The notes under the pieces are model-generated. The model saw nothing but the letters and a program-made list of their open reading frames with translations, searched no databases and had not been told where the DNA came from. A stretch of DNA of 64,000 nucleotides from RGIG7378 sp045588325 (GTDB lineage: Bacteria > Bacillota > Clostridia > RGIG7378): positions 1 to 64,000 of the forward strand of contig JAZNEA010000057.1 in the NCBI GenBank assembly GCA_045588325.1. The letters are read 5' to 3'. The position numbers and the translations under genes were made by a program. Below, piece after piece: positions 50,189-60,023 of the stretch (the stretch's first letter is position 1; each line of letters begins with the position of its first letter).

Positions 50189-50217
50189 GGTGTAATCCAA
50201 CAGGGTTGCACCTTTTT
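50189..50217 (+). terminator. Terminator of the thrC-hom unit
   Basis: GGTGTAATCC (50189-50198) pairs with GGGTTGCACC (50203-50212), with two wobble pairs, followed by TTTTT. Confidence 0.8.
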
Positions 50218-50224
50218 CTTGCGC

Positions 50225-50249
50225 AAAAAACCTCGGCATATAGCCGAGG
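50225..50249 (-). terminator. Terminator of padR (minus strand)
   Basis: CCTCGGC and GCCGAGG (50231-50249) form a 7-bp stem, and the minus strand continues into TTTTTT. Confidence 0.85.
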
Positions 50250-50298
50250 TAGATAATACAACTCTTTAAAACTATCTGTTAGAATTCGGGCACTATCC

Positions 50299-50634
50299 CT
50301 ACTCGTCGTACTTGTTGCCAACGATAGCATAGATAGCCTGTGTCAGCTCGTTGTATGCCTTGTAAATAGACTTGGCATGCTCAAGTCCTGCTGGCTCCAA
50401 ATGGTAGTACACCCTGGGGCGGCGACCGTAGTAGGTTGTGTATGTGCTGATGTAGTTCTTCTCAGTGAGCTTGTACAGGATGGGGTACAAAGCACCCTCC
50501 TTAAGCACATACTTACCATCTGTCAGCTTAAGTATGTTCTGAACAAGCTGATATCCGTACATATCGGACTCCATAAGCATACTCAGAACTACGATCTCAA
50601 CAGTACCCTTTTTCATACTATCAAAAAGCGTCAT
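50299..50634 (-). CDS. PadR-family transcriptional regulator
   Basis: A 111-residue winged-helix regulator. Typical PadR text is MKKGTVEIVVLSMLMES, YGYQLVQNIL, LKEGALYPILYKLTEKNY and YHLEPAGLEH. These proteins repress genes of transport or stress response; the target is unknown here. The start at 50634 is chosen because GGAGGACAT lies upstream on the minus strand. It is divergent from prfA and has its own terminator. Confidence 0.9.
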   Translation of the reverse strand: MTLFDSMKKGTVEIVVLSMLMESDMYGYQLVQNILKLTDGKYVLKEGALYPILYKLTEKNYISTYTTYYGRRPRVYYHLEPAGLEHAKSIYKAYNELTQAIYAIVGNKYDE

Positions 50635-50802
50635 ATTATGTCCTCCTATTTCTGCATTATTACACACGAATTTAATATATCACAACGAGTACAAAAAAGC
50701 ACACAAAAAAATAAAAAAATAGAGTTTTTTTAAAACTTTAGTTTTATTCTCTTATATTGTATAATTTAAAAGTTATGAGTGAACTAACCTGGAGGTCAAA
50801 TT

Positions 50803-51885
50803 ATGCTGGATAAGCTCAGGAGTATCGAGGATAGATACGAGGAGATCAATTTTAAATTAGCAGAGCCTGACATTACTACTAAGCAAAAGGAATACCGTAT
50901 GCTTATGAAGGAGTATGCAGATCTGACAGAGTTGGTCAATCAGATAGGCGAATATCGCCGTGCAATATCGGAGCTGGCAGATGTTGAGGCCATGTTGGAT
51001 GAGGTGTTTGATGACGCAGATATGGAACAGATGCTCAGGGAGGAGTTTGCTCAGCTCAAGGAAAAGATTCCTGCAATGGAGGAGAATATCCGCATCCTGA
51101 TGACGCCCAAGGACCCTGCCGACGATAAGAACGTTATCATCGAGATTAAGGGCGGAGTAGGCGGCGAGGAGGCAGCCCTCTTTGTTGGAGACCTCTTCAG
51201 AATGTATTCTAAGTACGCCGAGTCCAAGGGGTGGAGCATTTCCGTCAGCGACTCCAGTGAGACGGAGTTAGGAGGATATAAGTCCGTTGAGTTCACCGTA
51301 GAGGGACAGGGCGCCTACAGCAGATTCAAGTATGAGGGCGGTGGACACAGAGTTCAGAGAGTTCCAGAGACAGAATCTCAGGGACGCGTCCACACATCGG
51401 CAGTTACTGTTTCGGTTACGCCTGAGATGGACGATTTTGAGTTCGAGATGAATATGAATGACCTCAAGATTGACACCTATCGTTCCGGAGGCGCAGGAGG
51501 ACAGCATGTTAACAAGACTGACTCCGCCATCCGTATTACACATATTCCGTCCGGACTGGTGGTTACTTGTCAGGATGAGCGATCACAGCTCAAGAACAAG
51601 GAGAGGGCCATCAAAATAATGCGTTCCAAACTATATTCTATCGAGTTGGAGGAGCGCGAGAATAAGCTGAAGTCCGACAAAAAATCTCAGGTTGGTAGTG
51701 GCGATCGCAACAGCCGTATCAGGACATACAACTTCCCCCAGGGACGAGTTACTGACCACCGCATAGGACTTACACTGTACAAACTGACAACATTTATCAA
51801 TGGCGATATGGACGAGATGATCAATGCCCTGACAACGGCAGACCGTGCCAATAAGTTGGGCAGTGGAGATAGTGCTGATGACTAA
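50803..51885 (+). CDS. prfA: Peptide chain release factor 1
   Basis: A 360-residue factor that ends translation at UAA and UAG codons. It has an N-terminal coiled region, the catalytic GGQ in SGGAGGQHVNKTDSA, and the PxT-type stop-codon reading element, here in the VPETESQGR region. The usual length is ~355-360. A strong SD GGAGGT precedes ATG 50803. The Sua5/TsaC gene overlaps its end by 8 bp. Confidence 0.96.
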   Translation: MLDKLRSIEDRYEEINFKLAEPDITTKQKEYRMLMKEYADLTELVNQIGEYRRAISELADVEAMLDEVFDDADMEQMLREEFAQLKEKIPAMEENIRILMTPKDPADDKNVIIEIKGGVGGEEAALFVGDLFRMYSKYAESKGWSISVSDSSETELGGYKSVEFTVEGQGAYSRFKYEGGGHRVQRVPETESQGRVHTSAVTVSVTPEMDDFEFEMNMNDLKIDTYRSGGAGGQHVNKTDSAIRITHIPSGLVVTCQDERSQLKNKERAIKIMRSKLYSIELEERENKLKSDKKSQVGSGDRNSRIRTYNFPQGRVTDHRIGLTLYKLTTFINGDMDEMINALTTADRANKLGSGDSADD

Positions 51886-52960
51886 TGAGCAGAACCTGGG
51901 GGTGCAGAGCGCACCTGACAGGAAAACTGCATATAGGAGTTTGGGCACTCCAGAGGACAGTGCCATATTTGAGGAGGCCGGACGCATCCTGAGAGCAGGC
52001 GGCGTTGTGGCATTCCCCACAGAGACAGTGTACGGCTTGGGAGCGGCAGTGTATTGTGAGGAGGCCATAGAGCAGGTATTCAGAGCAAAGGGCAGACCCA
52101 ATGACAATCCTCTCATTGCCCATGTGGCAGATATGGATGGGTTAGATCAGCTGGTATCACACATTCCAGATACTGCTCGCCAGTTGGCAGAGGCCTACTG
52201 GCCAGGTCCCATGACACTGGTATTGCCCAAGTTGCCTCTGGTGCCCGACGCTGTGACTGCAGGGTTGGACACAGTGGGTGTCAGGATCCCATCAGATCCT
52301 AATGCCAGAGCTATGTTGCGTGCAGCTGGTATTCCCGTAGCGGCACCTAGTGCTAACAGGTCCGGCAAACCTAGTCCCACCAGGGCACAACATGTCCTGC
52401 AGGATATGGATGGCCGCATAGATATGATTCTTGACGGAGGCGAGTGTGCGTGTGGCCTGGAGAGTACAGTTATAGACTGCTCCGGTCAGGGCATAACAAT
52501 CCTCCGACCAGGATATATTACGGCACAGATGATACAGGATGTCACAGGCATTGTGCCTGCTATAGGGTATGGCAGGTCCGTAGGTGCGGAGGCGCCCAGG
52601 GCACCTGGCATGAAATACCGTCACTATGCCCCTAAGGGACGCCTGATTTTGGCTAAATCGGAGGGAACACAGGAGGAGCAGTGCAGGGCTATTGTCAATG
52701 CCTATGACCAAAATTTTGCTCTGGGCCACAAATGTGTTATTCTTGTTACAGAGCAGGATCGTAGCCTGTTTGGGGACAGGGAGCAGATTCTCATAGGAGA
52801 CAGAGGGGATTTGTCCACCATTGCCCACAGCGTGTTCAGGGCCTTTAGGGACTGTGACAGCAGGGGATATGATTTAATTTATATGCGCGGAGTCCCAGAG
52901 GAGGGAGTTGGCGCAGCCATTATGAACAGAGTTGTTAAGGCTTCGGCCGGAACTGTTTGA
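51878..52960 (+). CDS. ywlC: L-threonylcarbamoyladenylate synthase (Sua5 type)
   Basis: An enzyme of 360 residues that makes threonylcarbamoyl-AMP for the t6A37 tRNA modification. The YrdC domain contains GGVVAFPTETVYGLG, KGRPNDNPLIAHV and SANRSGKPSPT. A C-terminal Sua5 domain (from about residue 225) includes APGMKYRHYAPKG. ATG 51878 overlaps the prfA stop; a GTG upstream is possible. prfA followed by Sua5 is a common clostridial pair. Confidence 0.9.
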   Translation: MTNEQNLGVQSAPDRKTAYRSLGTPEDSAIFEEAGRILRAGGVVAFPTETVYGLGAAVYCEEAIEQVFRAKGRPNDNPLIAHVADMDGLDQLVSHIPDTARQLAEAYWPGPMTLVLPKLPLVPDAVTAGLDTVGVRIPSDPNARAMLRAAGIPVAAPSANRSGKPSPTRAQHVLQDMDGRIDMILDGGECACGLESTVIDCSGQGITILRPGYITAQMIQDVTGIVPAIGYGRSVGAEAPRAPGMKYRHYAPKGRLILAKSEGTQEEQCRAIVNAYDQNFALGHKCVILVTEQDRSLFGDREQILIGDRGDLSTIAHSVFRAFRDCDSRGYDLIYMRGVPEEGVGAAIMNRVVKASAGTV

Positions 52961-52977
52961 TAGCGAAAGGAGACAAT

Positions 52978-53421
52978 ATGGGCAGACCGAGTTGGGACGA
53001 TTATTTTATGGATATTGTCGAGGTGGTCAAGACTCGCAGTACATGTATTCGCAGACAGGTGGGTGCAGTTATCGTTAAGGATAACCGTATCTTGGCAACA
53101 GGATACAATGGAGCACCTAGTGGTTGCAGACATTGTGAGGATATTGGCTGTCTGAGACAGCAGCTAGGCATTCCATCTGGACAGCGACACGAGTTGTGCA
53201 GAGCTATTCACGCCGAGCAGAACGCAATAGTCCAGGCCGCGGCAGCTGGCATCAGCATTCAGGGCGCAACCTTGTACTGCACAACACAGCCCTGCGTGCT
53301 TTGCGCAAAGATGATGATCAATGCTGGCATTAAGCGTATTTTGTATAAGGGAGATTATCCGGACGAGCTCTCTCTCAGTTTGCTGAGTGAGGCTGGTGTG
53401 GAGGTCATCAGAGTAGAATAA
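52978..53421 (+). CDS. dCMP deaminase / ComEB-type deaminase
   Basis: A 147-residue zinc deaminase. The catalytic motif is IHAEQNAI (HAE with the general base Glu), with the zinc cysteines in PCVLCAKM; an extra ligand region, CRHCEDIGC, is also seen. It converts dCMP to dUMP for thymidylate synthesis. ATG 52978 follows AAAGGAG. Its stop codon overlaps the start of the transferase gene. Confidence 0.92.
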   Translation: MGRPSWDDYFMDIVEVVKTRSTCIRRQVGAVIVKDNRILATGYNGAPSGCRHCEDIGCLRQQLGIPSGQRHELCRAIHAEQNAIVQAAAAGISIQGATLYCTTQPCVLCAKMMINAGIKRILYKGDYPDELSLSLLSEAGVEVIRVE

Positions 53422-54989
53422 TGTATTATCAATATTTGATTGCCTTTGCGGTGGCCTTTTTGCTGTCATTCGCATTGGTACCACTTGCCAAGAAAATAGC
53501 ATGTGCCTTGGGTGTTATAGATGTTCCCAAGTCCCGTGGCATGCACCGTAAGCCAGTTCCCCTTATGGGAGGCTTGGCCGTTTTTTGGTCTTTTATGGTA
53601 ACCCTAATGGGTTTGTGCGTGTTCAAGGTATTCGGAATTGGCGACATCCCCATGGATTCCAGATTATGGATGTTGTTGGCTGGTTGTGTGATTATCGAGG
53701 TAATAGGCGTTTCTGATGATTTGTACGACCTGTCGTACAAGGTCAGGATGCCCTTCCAGATGATTGCTGCAGTTCTGGTCGCTTTCAACAGTCGCATCGA
53801 GTATATAACCAACCCATTCAACGAGATGGGATACTCCATATTGCCCACTTGGCTGTCATGGGTAGTCACAATCCTCTGGATTGTTGGTATGACTAACGCG
53901 ACTAACCTAATCGACGGATTGGACGGATTGTCCAGCGGCTTGTCCGCCATCACGTCCATATGTATGTTCACAATCGCCATGATGAATGGCGATGTGCTGG
54001 GAGCATTCACCTCCGTGGTCTTGCTGGGCAGCGTACTTGGATTCCTGCCATACAATATGTTCCCCGCATCGGTGTTTATTGGAGATTCTGGGGCACCTCT
54101 TATGGGATTTATACTGGCGGCCATATCTATAGGTGGTTCGTACAAGATGACGGCAACCATATCCGTTATCGTTCCCTTGTTTGTTATGATAGTCCCACTA
54201 TTTGACACGGCATCTTCTATCATCCGCAGAGTGGCCAACGGACAGTCTCCGATGCAGGCCGACAGACAGCATCTGCACCATAAGTTGGTGGACCTGGGCT
54301 TTAGCCAAAAGGAGGCCGTACTGATACTGTATGCAGTATGTATGGCGTTTGGCGTTATGGCCATCGTCCTGACAGGAGTTGGACCAGTTGCCGCCATCGG
54401 AGTGTTTGTAGTTCTGGCTATAGCCATGGCTATTGCCCTTGTGTTCAGTTACAGGAACAGACACAAATTCAATGTCCACGCAGATGTGGCCCGCGAGGAA
54501 AGAGAGGCACCTCTGGAGGGACATAAGATAATGTTTGTAACGTCCTATAAGCTAATCGAGAACATCGCACCCCATGCCAAGGCTTGTGTGTCGGCGGGGT
54601 TGGACACCACAGTTTGTGTAGTAGGCAGATTTGCAGAGCAGGATATCGAGGAACATGGACTTACAGGTTTTGCTCAGGCAGTTCATAAGGATGGCTGGAA
54701 TGACTCCATTCGGGCCGTAGCTTTGGACAAGCAGCCAGAATTGGCTGTTGTTTCCGGAGAGGACAAGATTGCATACGGAACGGTTAAATACTTCACAGAG
54801 GAGACGCAAACCCCTGTTGCACATCTGATGAGACTCAGGACAAAGATCCGCACCGCTGAGGAAAAGTACATAATAGACAAATCCACTGACACCATCCGTA
54901 CCAGAGATCTGGGTGAGACAGATGAGGAAAAGATCGGAGCAAACTTCCTGGTCTACTTGAAAAATAATATTTTTATATCAGAGGATTAA
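53421..54989 (+). CDS. WecA/TagO-like undecaprenyl-phosphate sugar-1-phosphate transferase with extra C-terminal domain
   Basis: A membrane enzyme that starts a lipid-linked glycan (teichoic acid or capsule) by adding GlcNAc-1-P to undecaprenyl phosphate. About 10-11 helices are visible. Conserved family blocks are GGLAVFW, DDLYDLSYKVR, NLIDGLDGLSSG and ADRQHLHHKL. The protein is 522 residues, ~150-160 longer than usual: residues ~365-522 form a soluble tail (VTSYKLIENIAPHAKACVSA) that I cannot assign. It starts on the last base of the deaminase gene, with murA following. Confidence 0.82.
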   Translation: MYYQYLIAFAVAFLLSFALVPLAKKIACALGVIDVPKSRGMHRKPVPLMGGLAVFWSFMVTLMGLCVFKVFGIGDIPMDSRLWMLLAGCVIIEVIGVSDDLYDLSYKVRMPFQMIAAVLVAFNSRIEYITNPFNEMGYSILPTWLSWVVTILWIVGMTNATNLIDGLDGLSSGLSAITSICMFTIAMMNGDVLGAFTSVVLLGSVLGFLPYNMFPASVFIGDSGAPLMGFILAAISIGGSYKMTATISVIVPLFVMIVPLFDTASSIIRRVANGQSPMQADRQHLHHKLVDLGFSQKEAVLILYAVCMAFGVMAIVLTGVGPVAAIGVFVVLAIAMAIALVFSYRNRHKFNVHADVAREEREAPLEGHKIMFVTSYKLIENIAPHAKACVSAGLDTTVCVVGRFAEQDIEEHGLTGFAQAVHKDGWNDSIRAVALDKQPELAVVSGEDKIAYGTVKYFTEETQTPVAHLMRLRTKIRTAEEKYIIDKSTDTIRTRDLGETDEEKIGANFLVYLKNNIFISED

Positions 54990-55040
54990 TCGTCGCAGAG
55001 GCGTGGAAAAATATATTCCAAGGATAGATTGGGAGAAGTA

Positions 55041-56309
55041 ATGGCAAAGTACGTTATACAACCATATAAGGGAAAACTCAATTGCAGAGTCAAGATTTCC
55101 GGATGCAAGAATGCAGCCCTGCCTATTATGTGCGCCGCCGCATTGTCCAATGAGGTCAGCACAATTACAGAGATCCCGGATCTTATTGACATCAACATAA
55201 TGAAGGACATCCTGGTTCATTTGGGAGCCGATATTCATTATGACAAGAACACGGCAACTATGACGGTTGCATATTCTGGCAATGGTTCCTTTGAGGCACC
55301 TTATGATATGGTTGACAAGCTGAGGGCTTCTGTCCTCAGCATGGGCGTTCTGCTGGCAACCAAGGGCATGGCTAAGGTGGCATCACCAGGAGGTTGTCCC
55401 ATCGGAGCCAGACCTATTGACCTGCACCTTAAGGGATTTGCCGCTATGGGAGCGGAGATTCAGCAGGGACACGGATATGTCATGGCAATGGCCAGCAAGG
55501 GCCTGCACGGTGCCACAATTTATCTGGACTTTCCCAGCGTGGGAGCCACTGAGAATATCATGTTGGCGGCAGTTACAGCCAGGGGAGAGACGATTATAGA
55601 TAATGCAGCCAACGAGCCCGAAATTGTGGATTTGGCCACATTTCTGTCATCCATGGGAGCAGATATTTCTGGCGCAGGCACAGACAAGATTAAGATTCAG
55701 GGAGTCAAAAAGCTCCATGCTGCAGAGCATGCCATCATGCCCGACAGAATTGAGACAGAGTCCTTTATGACAATTGGTGCTGCCCTAGGAGGCAGGTTGG
55801 AGATCGTAAATGCCATTCCTGAGCACGTTAAGCCTGTTACAGCTAAGCTGAGAGAGATGGGATGTAAGGTTTCTGACGATGGAGGCAGTATTGTGGTTGA
55901 GGTAGAGGACGTCAGCAAGCTCAAGGCCGTTGACATCAAGACATTGCCCCACCCAGGATTCCCTACAGACATGCAGGCTCCATTTACAGCTCTGCTGTGC
56001 AGGAGTTCGGGTACGGGAATTATCACAGAGACCGTATTTGAGAACAGGTTCCTCCATGTACAGGAGTTAAAGCGTATGGGCGCCAACATCAAGATTGATG
56101 GCCGTACTGCATACATCGAGGGAGGATTGCCTCTGACTGGCACTAAGGTCAGGGCCATGGACCTGAGGGCAGGTATGGCTATGATTGTGGCGGGCCTGTT
56201 TGCAGAGGGAGCTACCGAGATTGAGGATATTTACCATGTAGAGAGGGGCTACGAGGACCTGCCAGGCAAGTTGCGCAGCATGGGTATCGAAATAGCCAGA
56301 ATCGACTGA
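55041..56309 (+). CDS. murA: UDP-N-acetylglucosamine 1-carboxyvinyltransferase
   Basis: The first committed enzyme of peptidoglycan synthesis, 422 residues, target of fosfomycin. The catalytic cysteine is C119 in PGGCPIGARPIDLHL, and SGCKNAALPIMCAA matches the N terminus. The C-terminal DLRAGMAMIVAGL block is intact. ATG 55041 follows GGGAGAA; an earlier in-frame ATG at 55029 is less likely. Fosfomycin sensitivity is therefore expected at this site. Confidence 0.96.
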   Translation: MAKYVIQPYKGKLNCRVKISGCKNAALPIMCAAALSNEVSTITEIPDLIDINIMKDILVHLGADIHYDKNTATMTVAYSGNGSFEAPYDMVDKLRASVLSMGVLLATKGMAKVASPGGCPIGARPIDLHLKGFAAMGAEIQQGHGYVMAMASKGLHGATIYLDFPSVGATENIMLAAVTARGETIIDNAANEPEIVDLATFLSSMGADISGAGTDKIKIQGVKKLHAAEHAIMPDRIETESFMTIGAALGGRLEIVNAIPEHVKPVTAKLREMGCKVSDDGGSIVVEVEDVSKLKAVDIKTLPHPGFPTDMQAPFTALLCRSSGTGIITETVFENRFLHVQELKRMGANIKIDGRTAYIEGGLPLTGTKVRAMDLRAGMAMIVAGLFAEGATEIEDIYHVERGYEDLPGKLRSMGIEIARID

Positions 56310-56310
56310 T

Positions 56311-58701
56311 ATGGGACGCAGCAAGATAGAATTATTGTGTCCGGCAGGCAATATGGAGTCGGCAAAGGCCGCCATTCAGATGGGGGCAGATGCCATATAT
56401 CTTGGCATGCAAAAGTTTAATGCCAGGGCCAATGCAGGCAATTTTTCTGACGAACAGCTAAAGGAGTGCATACAGTACGCCCATCTGCTGGGAGTAAAGG
56501 TGTTTCTTACATCCAACACATTAGTGCACGAGGACGAGACAGAACTCGCCCTGGAGCAGATCGAAATCGCATACAAATTGGGGATAGATGCCGTTATCCT
56601 GCAGGACTTGGGACTAGCATCCCTGGTACATAGCAGATTGCCAAACCTCCCCATGCATGCCAGTACACAGTTGACAATATATAACAGAGAGGGAGCCCTG
56701 GCCATGAAGGCTATGGGCTTTAGTCGCGTTATTCTGGCCAGAGAGTGTGGCATTGAGGATATCAGGGACATTTGTTCTGCCTGCGGAGATGACATGGAGG
56801 TAGAGGTGTTCGTCCATGGCGCAGTATGCGTCAGCTATTCCGGCCAGTGCCTCATGAGCTCCAAATTGGCCAACAGGAGCGGTAACAGGGGACAGTGCGC
56901 TCAGTTGTGCCGCATGTGCTACAGCATTAATACAGACAAAAATACACCCCCATACCTGCTGAGTCCTAAGGACTTGTGTTTGCTGGACAGGCTGGAGGAG
57001 CTGGGCGAGGCGGGAGTGTGTTGCCTCAAAATAGAGGGACGCATGAAGACTCCCGAATACGTAGGTGCTGTTACAGAGGTGTATAGGCGACGTCTGGACG
57101 GACACAGAGCTCAGATAGACAGGCAGGACCTGTTGCAGGCATTCAATCGCAATGGATTTACAGAACTCTATTATGATACCAGGGCAGCGGTGAATAAGCC
57201 TGGATTGGATCAGATGTCCGCCGCAAAGCCTAAGAATTGGGGACTGCCGCTGGGCAAGATCGTCGGAATTCGCAGGGAATATGATCGTACCGCCAATATG
57301 AAATTCCTCATGGTGAACGTTAGGTTACAGACACCGGTGGCCTTGGGGGATGGCATAGAGATCATGACTGGAGGCACCACAGACGATCCCGGAACCATAG
57401 TTACAGAAATCGTAGTGGCCAAGGGACGCAAAACTACAGCCCAGGCAGGAGAAACTGTCTGGCTAGGACGTCTGCCCCAGGATGGGCGGATCCAGGTAGG
57501 CATGGAGCTGCGAAAGACAGGCGATGCCCAAAGCCGCAAGGCCATTTTGCACACAGTCCAGCAGGAGTCCCGCAAGAGGCCGATTGCCATGGAGATGATG
57601 GTAGACACGACAGGTCAGGGCACATTGGTAGCCAGAGCAGGTCACATAGAGGCCAGGGGCACAGAGCAAATACTGGCTCAGGTAGATCGTCCAGGCCCAT
57701 ATACAGACAGATTGAGACAGCAACTTACAAAGACAGGCAACACACCATTTGTGGTGGAGCACCTGGAGATAGGCGGAGATGCCCAGGGGGCATTGATTGT
57801 GTCTGCCGTAAATGGCTTGAGGCGCAAGGTGCTGGAGAGCCTGTCGCAGGCCATCCTACAGGATAGCCAGAGGGACATCAGGATAGTGGACTGTGCCATG
57901 GAGCCCAAGGTATATCCAGCAGAGATCGTCCACGAACCAATCAACGCGCTGTGCGTAGAGACTGCAAAGGAGGCTCTGGAGGCCAGCGCCACAGGAGAAT
58001 ACAACCAATACATCCTGCCAATTAGTAGTGTCTGGAACCAGGACTACAGGGAGTTGGATGCTCTGGGATTGGCGTACAGATTCAGATTGCCCGCCATTTC
58101 CAGGGGCACAGTAGATAGACAGCTCCGTTCCGGACAGGAGGCATTGACCCATGCCCTAAAGGGGGAAAACTGCCAGGGCCTTATCCTGGGCAACATCGGG
58201 CAGTTGTGGTTGGCCCCACTATGCAAGGAACTGGGCAAAACCGTCACAGCAGACTACACATTCAATATATGCAATATAGCAGCCGCCAGGGCATGCCTTG
58301 ACCTGGGCGTAGATTATCTGTTCCCCTCTGTTGAGGTGGAGGAGGACCAGGAGTTCATGGAAAGCCTGTGCGCCTCTTTGCCTGGCAGAATCGAGCTTAG
58401 GAACCATGGATTCATCCCCCTGATGACGTCGGACTTTTGCCCTGTGGGGGCTTACCTGGGAGGCAAAAAAACTAGTCGCCATACCTGTTCGCACCCCTGC
58501 ACGGAGGGACGGTACACCATACAGGACAGCCGAGGCAGGGTGTTTCCTCTGGTGTGTCAGAGACAGGATTGTCGCTGCGTCATAATGTCAAACGAGGCAA
58601 TAGAGAACCCCGCCCTGGCAAATGGCATTCCCGAGGGAGTCAGAGGCATTCGCCAGGACAAAGATATGTCAGAACATCTTGCTAACAGTAAACATGTCTG
58701 A
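56311..58701 (+). CDS. U32-family peptidase (long form)
   Basis: A 796-residue protein with the U32 signature at its start: LLCPAGNMESAKAAIQMGADA, VFLTSNTLVH and VHGAVCVSYSGQCLMSS. Cys clusters (CAQLCRMC) probably bind a metal or FeS centre. The middle holds a DUF3656/collagenase-type domain, and the end has another Cys-rich block (CSHPC and CQRQDCRC). Long U32 members are linked to tRNA or rRNA modification as well as proteolysis. It converges with the GH18 gene, overlapping by 33 bp. Confidence 0.85.
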   Translation: MGRSKIELLCPAGNMESAKAAIQMGADAIYLGMQKFNARANAGNFSDEQLKECIQYAHLLGVKVFLTSNTLVHEDETELALEQIEIAYKLGIDAVILQDLGLASLVHSRLPNLPMHASTQLTIYNREGALAMKAMGFSRVILARECGIEDIRDICSACGDDMEVEVFVHGAVCVSYSGQCLMSSKLANRSGNRGQCAQLCRMCYSINTDKNTPPYLLSPKDLCLLDRLEELGEAGVCCLKIEGRMKTPEYVGAVTEVYRRRLDGHRAQIDRQDLLQAFNRNGFTELYYDTRAAVNKPGLDQMSAAKPKNWGLPLGKIVGIRREYDRTANMKFLMVNVRLQTPVALGDGIEIMTGGTTDDPGTIVTEIVVAKGRKTTAQAGETVWLGRLPQDGRIQVGMELRKTGDAQSRKAILHTVQQESRKRPIAMEMMVDTTGQGTLVARAGHIEARGTEQILAQVDRPGPYTDRLRQQLTKTGNTPFVVEHLEIGGDAQGALIVSAVNGLRRKVLESLSQAILQDSQRDIRIVDCAMEPKVYPAEIVHEPINALCVETAKEALEASATGEYNQYILPISSVWNQDYRELDALGLAYRFRLPAISRGTVDRQLRSGQEALTHALKGENCQGLILGNIGQLWLAPLCKELGKTVTADYTFNICNIAAARACLDLGVDYLFPSVEVEEDQEFMESLCASLPGRIELRNHGFIPLMTSDFCPVGAYLGGKKTSRHTCSHPCTEGRYTIQDSRGRVFPLVCQRQDCRCVIMSNEAIENPALANGIPEGVRGIRQDKDMSEHLANSKHV

Positions 58702-59814
58702 GAGGACTTGCCACGCAGGCCTATACAAGTATTGCAGGTTCCAATAGCTAACCCCGCCCAATCCATATTCATTTATCAGCTCCAGCTGAGCTCTCTGGCT
58801 CCTGGGGTCTTCGAACCATACTACATGACTGTTGCCGCTGGTATCCGTATAGTTGTAATAGGGCGTCTGGCTGTCCTGGTCAAATTCGATGGTAGCACCC
58901 ATAGTTACTGCGCGATTGAGGGCGGCGTTGGGCGATAGTATTTCTGCAGCAGTTCCCTGGCGGTAGGGGAGAGTCCAGTCGTAGCCATACAGGGGCATTC
59001 CCAGCAGTATTTTCTCAGGAGGTATCTGAGTTACGGCATAGTCCAAAACCTTGCGAACCTGATTGACGGGGGCAGTTGACATGGGCGGGCCATACAGGTA
59101 ACCCCATTCGTAGGTCATAAGGATTACATAATCCGCCACTTGACCATGGAATGCGTAGTCATGGGCCTCGTACAGCAAACCCTGTTGTGTACCCGACTGT
59201 TTCGGGGCCAGGGCTGTCATGAGCACATATCCACCCGGCTGCAGCAGTTCCGATAGCTCCGAAATAAAGGAATTGTAGGTGGCACGGTCCTGGGGATAAA
59301 GATATTCCAGATCGACATTGATCCCAAAATAGCTCTTGGACTCCAATGTGGCCAAAATGTTCTGCATCAGAGTGGACCTTAGGGCAGGATCGTTCAGTAC
59401 CTGTGAGGCTGTCTCACTGGAAAATCCTCCAGAGGCCCTGGTGTTTGTGAGAACCATGAGGGGAGCGGTGGAGGTGGCATAACTGCTGCGAATAAGTCGT
59501 GCATCGTCCACAGGTTCCAGACTGCCGTCGGCCTCCATCCTGTAGGAGAATATGGACAGATAGGTCAAGTAGGGGAGTGCGCTGGCCAATGCCACATTCC
59601 CTATGGTGGGATAGGCGTAGCCGTTGACAACAATGGTGGGTTTGGGCACAGGACTCTCAGTTACCTCGCCCCCTGGGATAATCAGTGATTGGCCTGGCAC
59701 AAGGCGATTGGGATATGTGAGCTGATTTACATAGGCTAAGGCCTCTGCATTGGTGCCGGTTCTGTCGGCGATGGAGTACAGGGTATCACCTCGTCTGACT
59801 TCGTAAATTTCCAT
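58669..59814 (-). CDS. LysM-GH18 cortex or spore-coat glycosidase (YaaH/SleL-like)
   Basis: A 381-residue enzyme. The N-terminal ~50 residues are a LysM peptidoglycan-binding domain (VRRGDTLYSIADRTGTNAE). The rest is a GH18 chitinase-like barrel with catalytic glutamate in GINVDLEYL and MTYEWG. It lacks a signal peptide, as do YaaH/SleL enzymes made in the mother cell during sporulation. It probably acts on cortex peptidoglycan in germination. The start is supported by GAGG on the minus strand, which lies beside a TTTTTGTCGA segment. Confidence 0.82.
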   Translation of the reverse strand: MEIYEVRRGDTLYSIADRTGTNAEALAYVNQLTYPNRLVPGQSLIIPGGEVTESPVPKPTIVVNGYAYPTIGNVALASALPYLTYLSIFSYRMEADGSLEPVDDARLIRSSYATSTAPLMVLTNTRASGGFSSETASQVLNDPALRSTLMQNILATLESKSYFGINVDLEYLYPQDRATYNSFISELSELLQPGGYVLMTALAPKQSGTQQGLLYEAHDYAFHGQVADYVILMTYEWGYLYGPPMSTAPVNQVRKVLDYAVTQIPPEKILLGMPLYGYDWTLPYRQGTAAEILSPNAALNRAVTMGATIEFDQDSQTPYYNYTDTSGNSHVVWFEDPRSQRAQLELINEYGLGGVSYWNLQYLYRPAWQVLSDMFTVSKMF

Positions 59815-59867
59815 TTTTCCTCGACAAAAAGAGGCTTCTGATTATCTATATGCCGGAGCGGAAAGTT

Positions 59868-59897
59868 TTGACAGCCTTTTTGGGCAGGTGCTATAAT
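59868..59897 (+). promoter_or_regulatory. Promoter of tRNA-Ala
   Basis: TTGACA (59868-59873), an 18-bp spacer and TATAAT (59892-59897). Both hexamers are perfect consensus; the transcript should start near 59904, just before the tRNA. Confidence 0.8.
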
Positions 59898-59907
59898 CTA
59901 TGAGCTC

Positions 59908-59983
59908 GGGGCATTAGCACAGTTGGTAGCGCGCTACATTCGCATTGTAGAGGTCGCCGGTTCGACTCCGGTATGCTCCACCA
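59908..59983 (+). tRNA. tRNA-Ala (anticodon CGC)
   Basis: A 76-nt cloverleaf with an encoded CCA end. The acceptor arm GGGGCAT pairs with ATGCTCC and includes the G3-U70 wobble pair that specifies alanine. The anticodon loop TTCGCAT has CGC at 59941-59943, reading GCG codons. The T-arm reads GCCGG-TTCGACT-CCGGT. It has its own strong promoter and terminator. Confidence 0.95.
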
Positions 59984-59989
59984 AGAGAG

Positions 59990-60023
59990 GCCTCTATTGC
60001 CGCCAGTGCAACAGAGGCTTTTT
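59990..60023 (+). terminator. Terminator of the tRNA
   Basis: GCCTCTATTG (59990-59999) pairs with CAACAGAGGC (60009-60018), with a single A-C mismatch, and five T follow. Confidence 0.85.
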
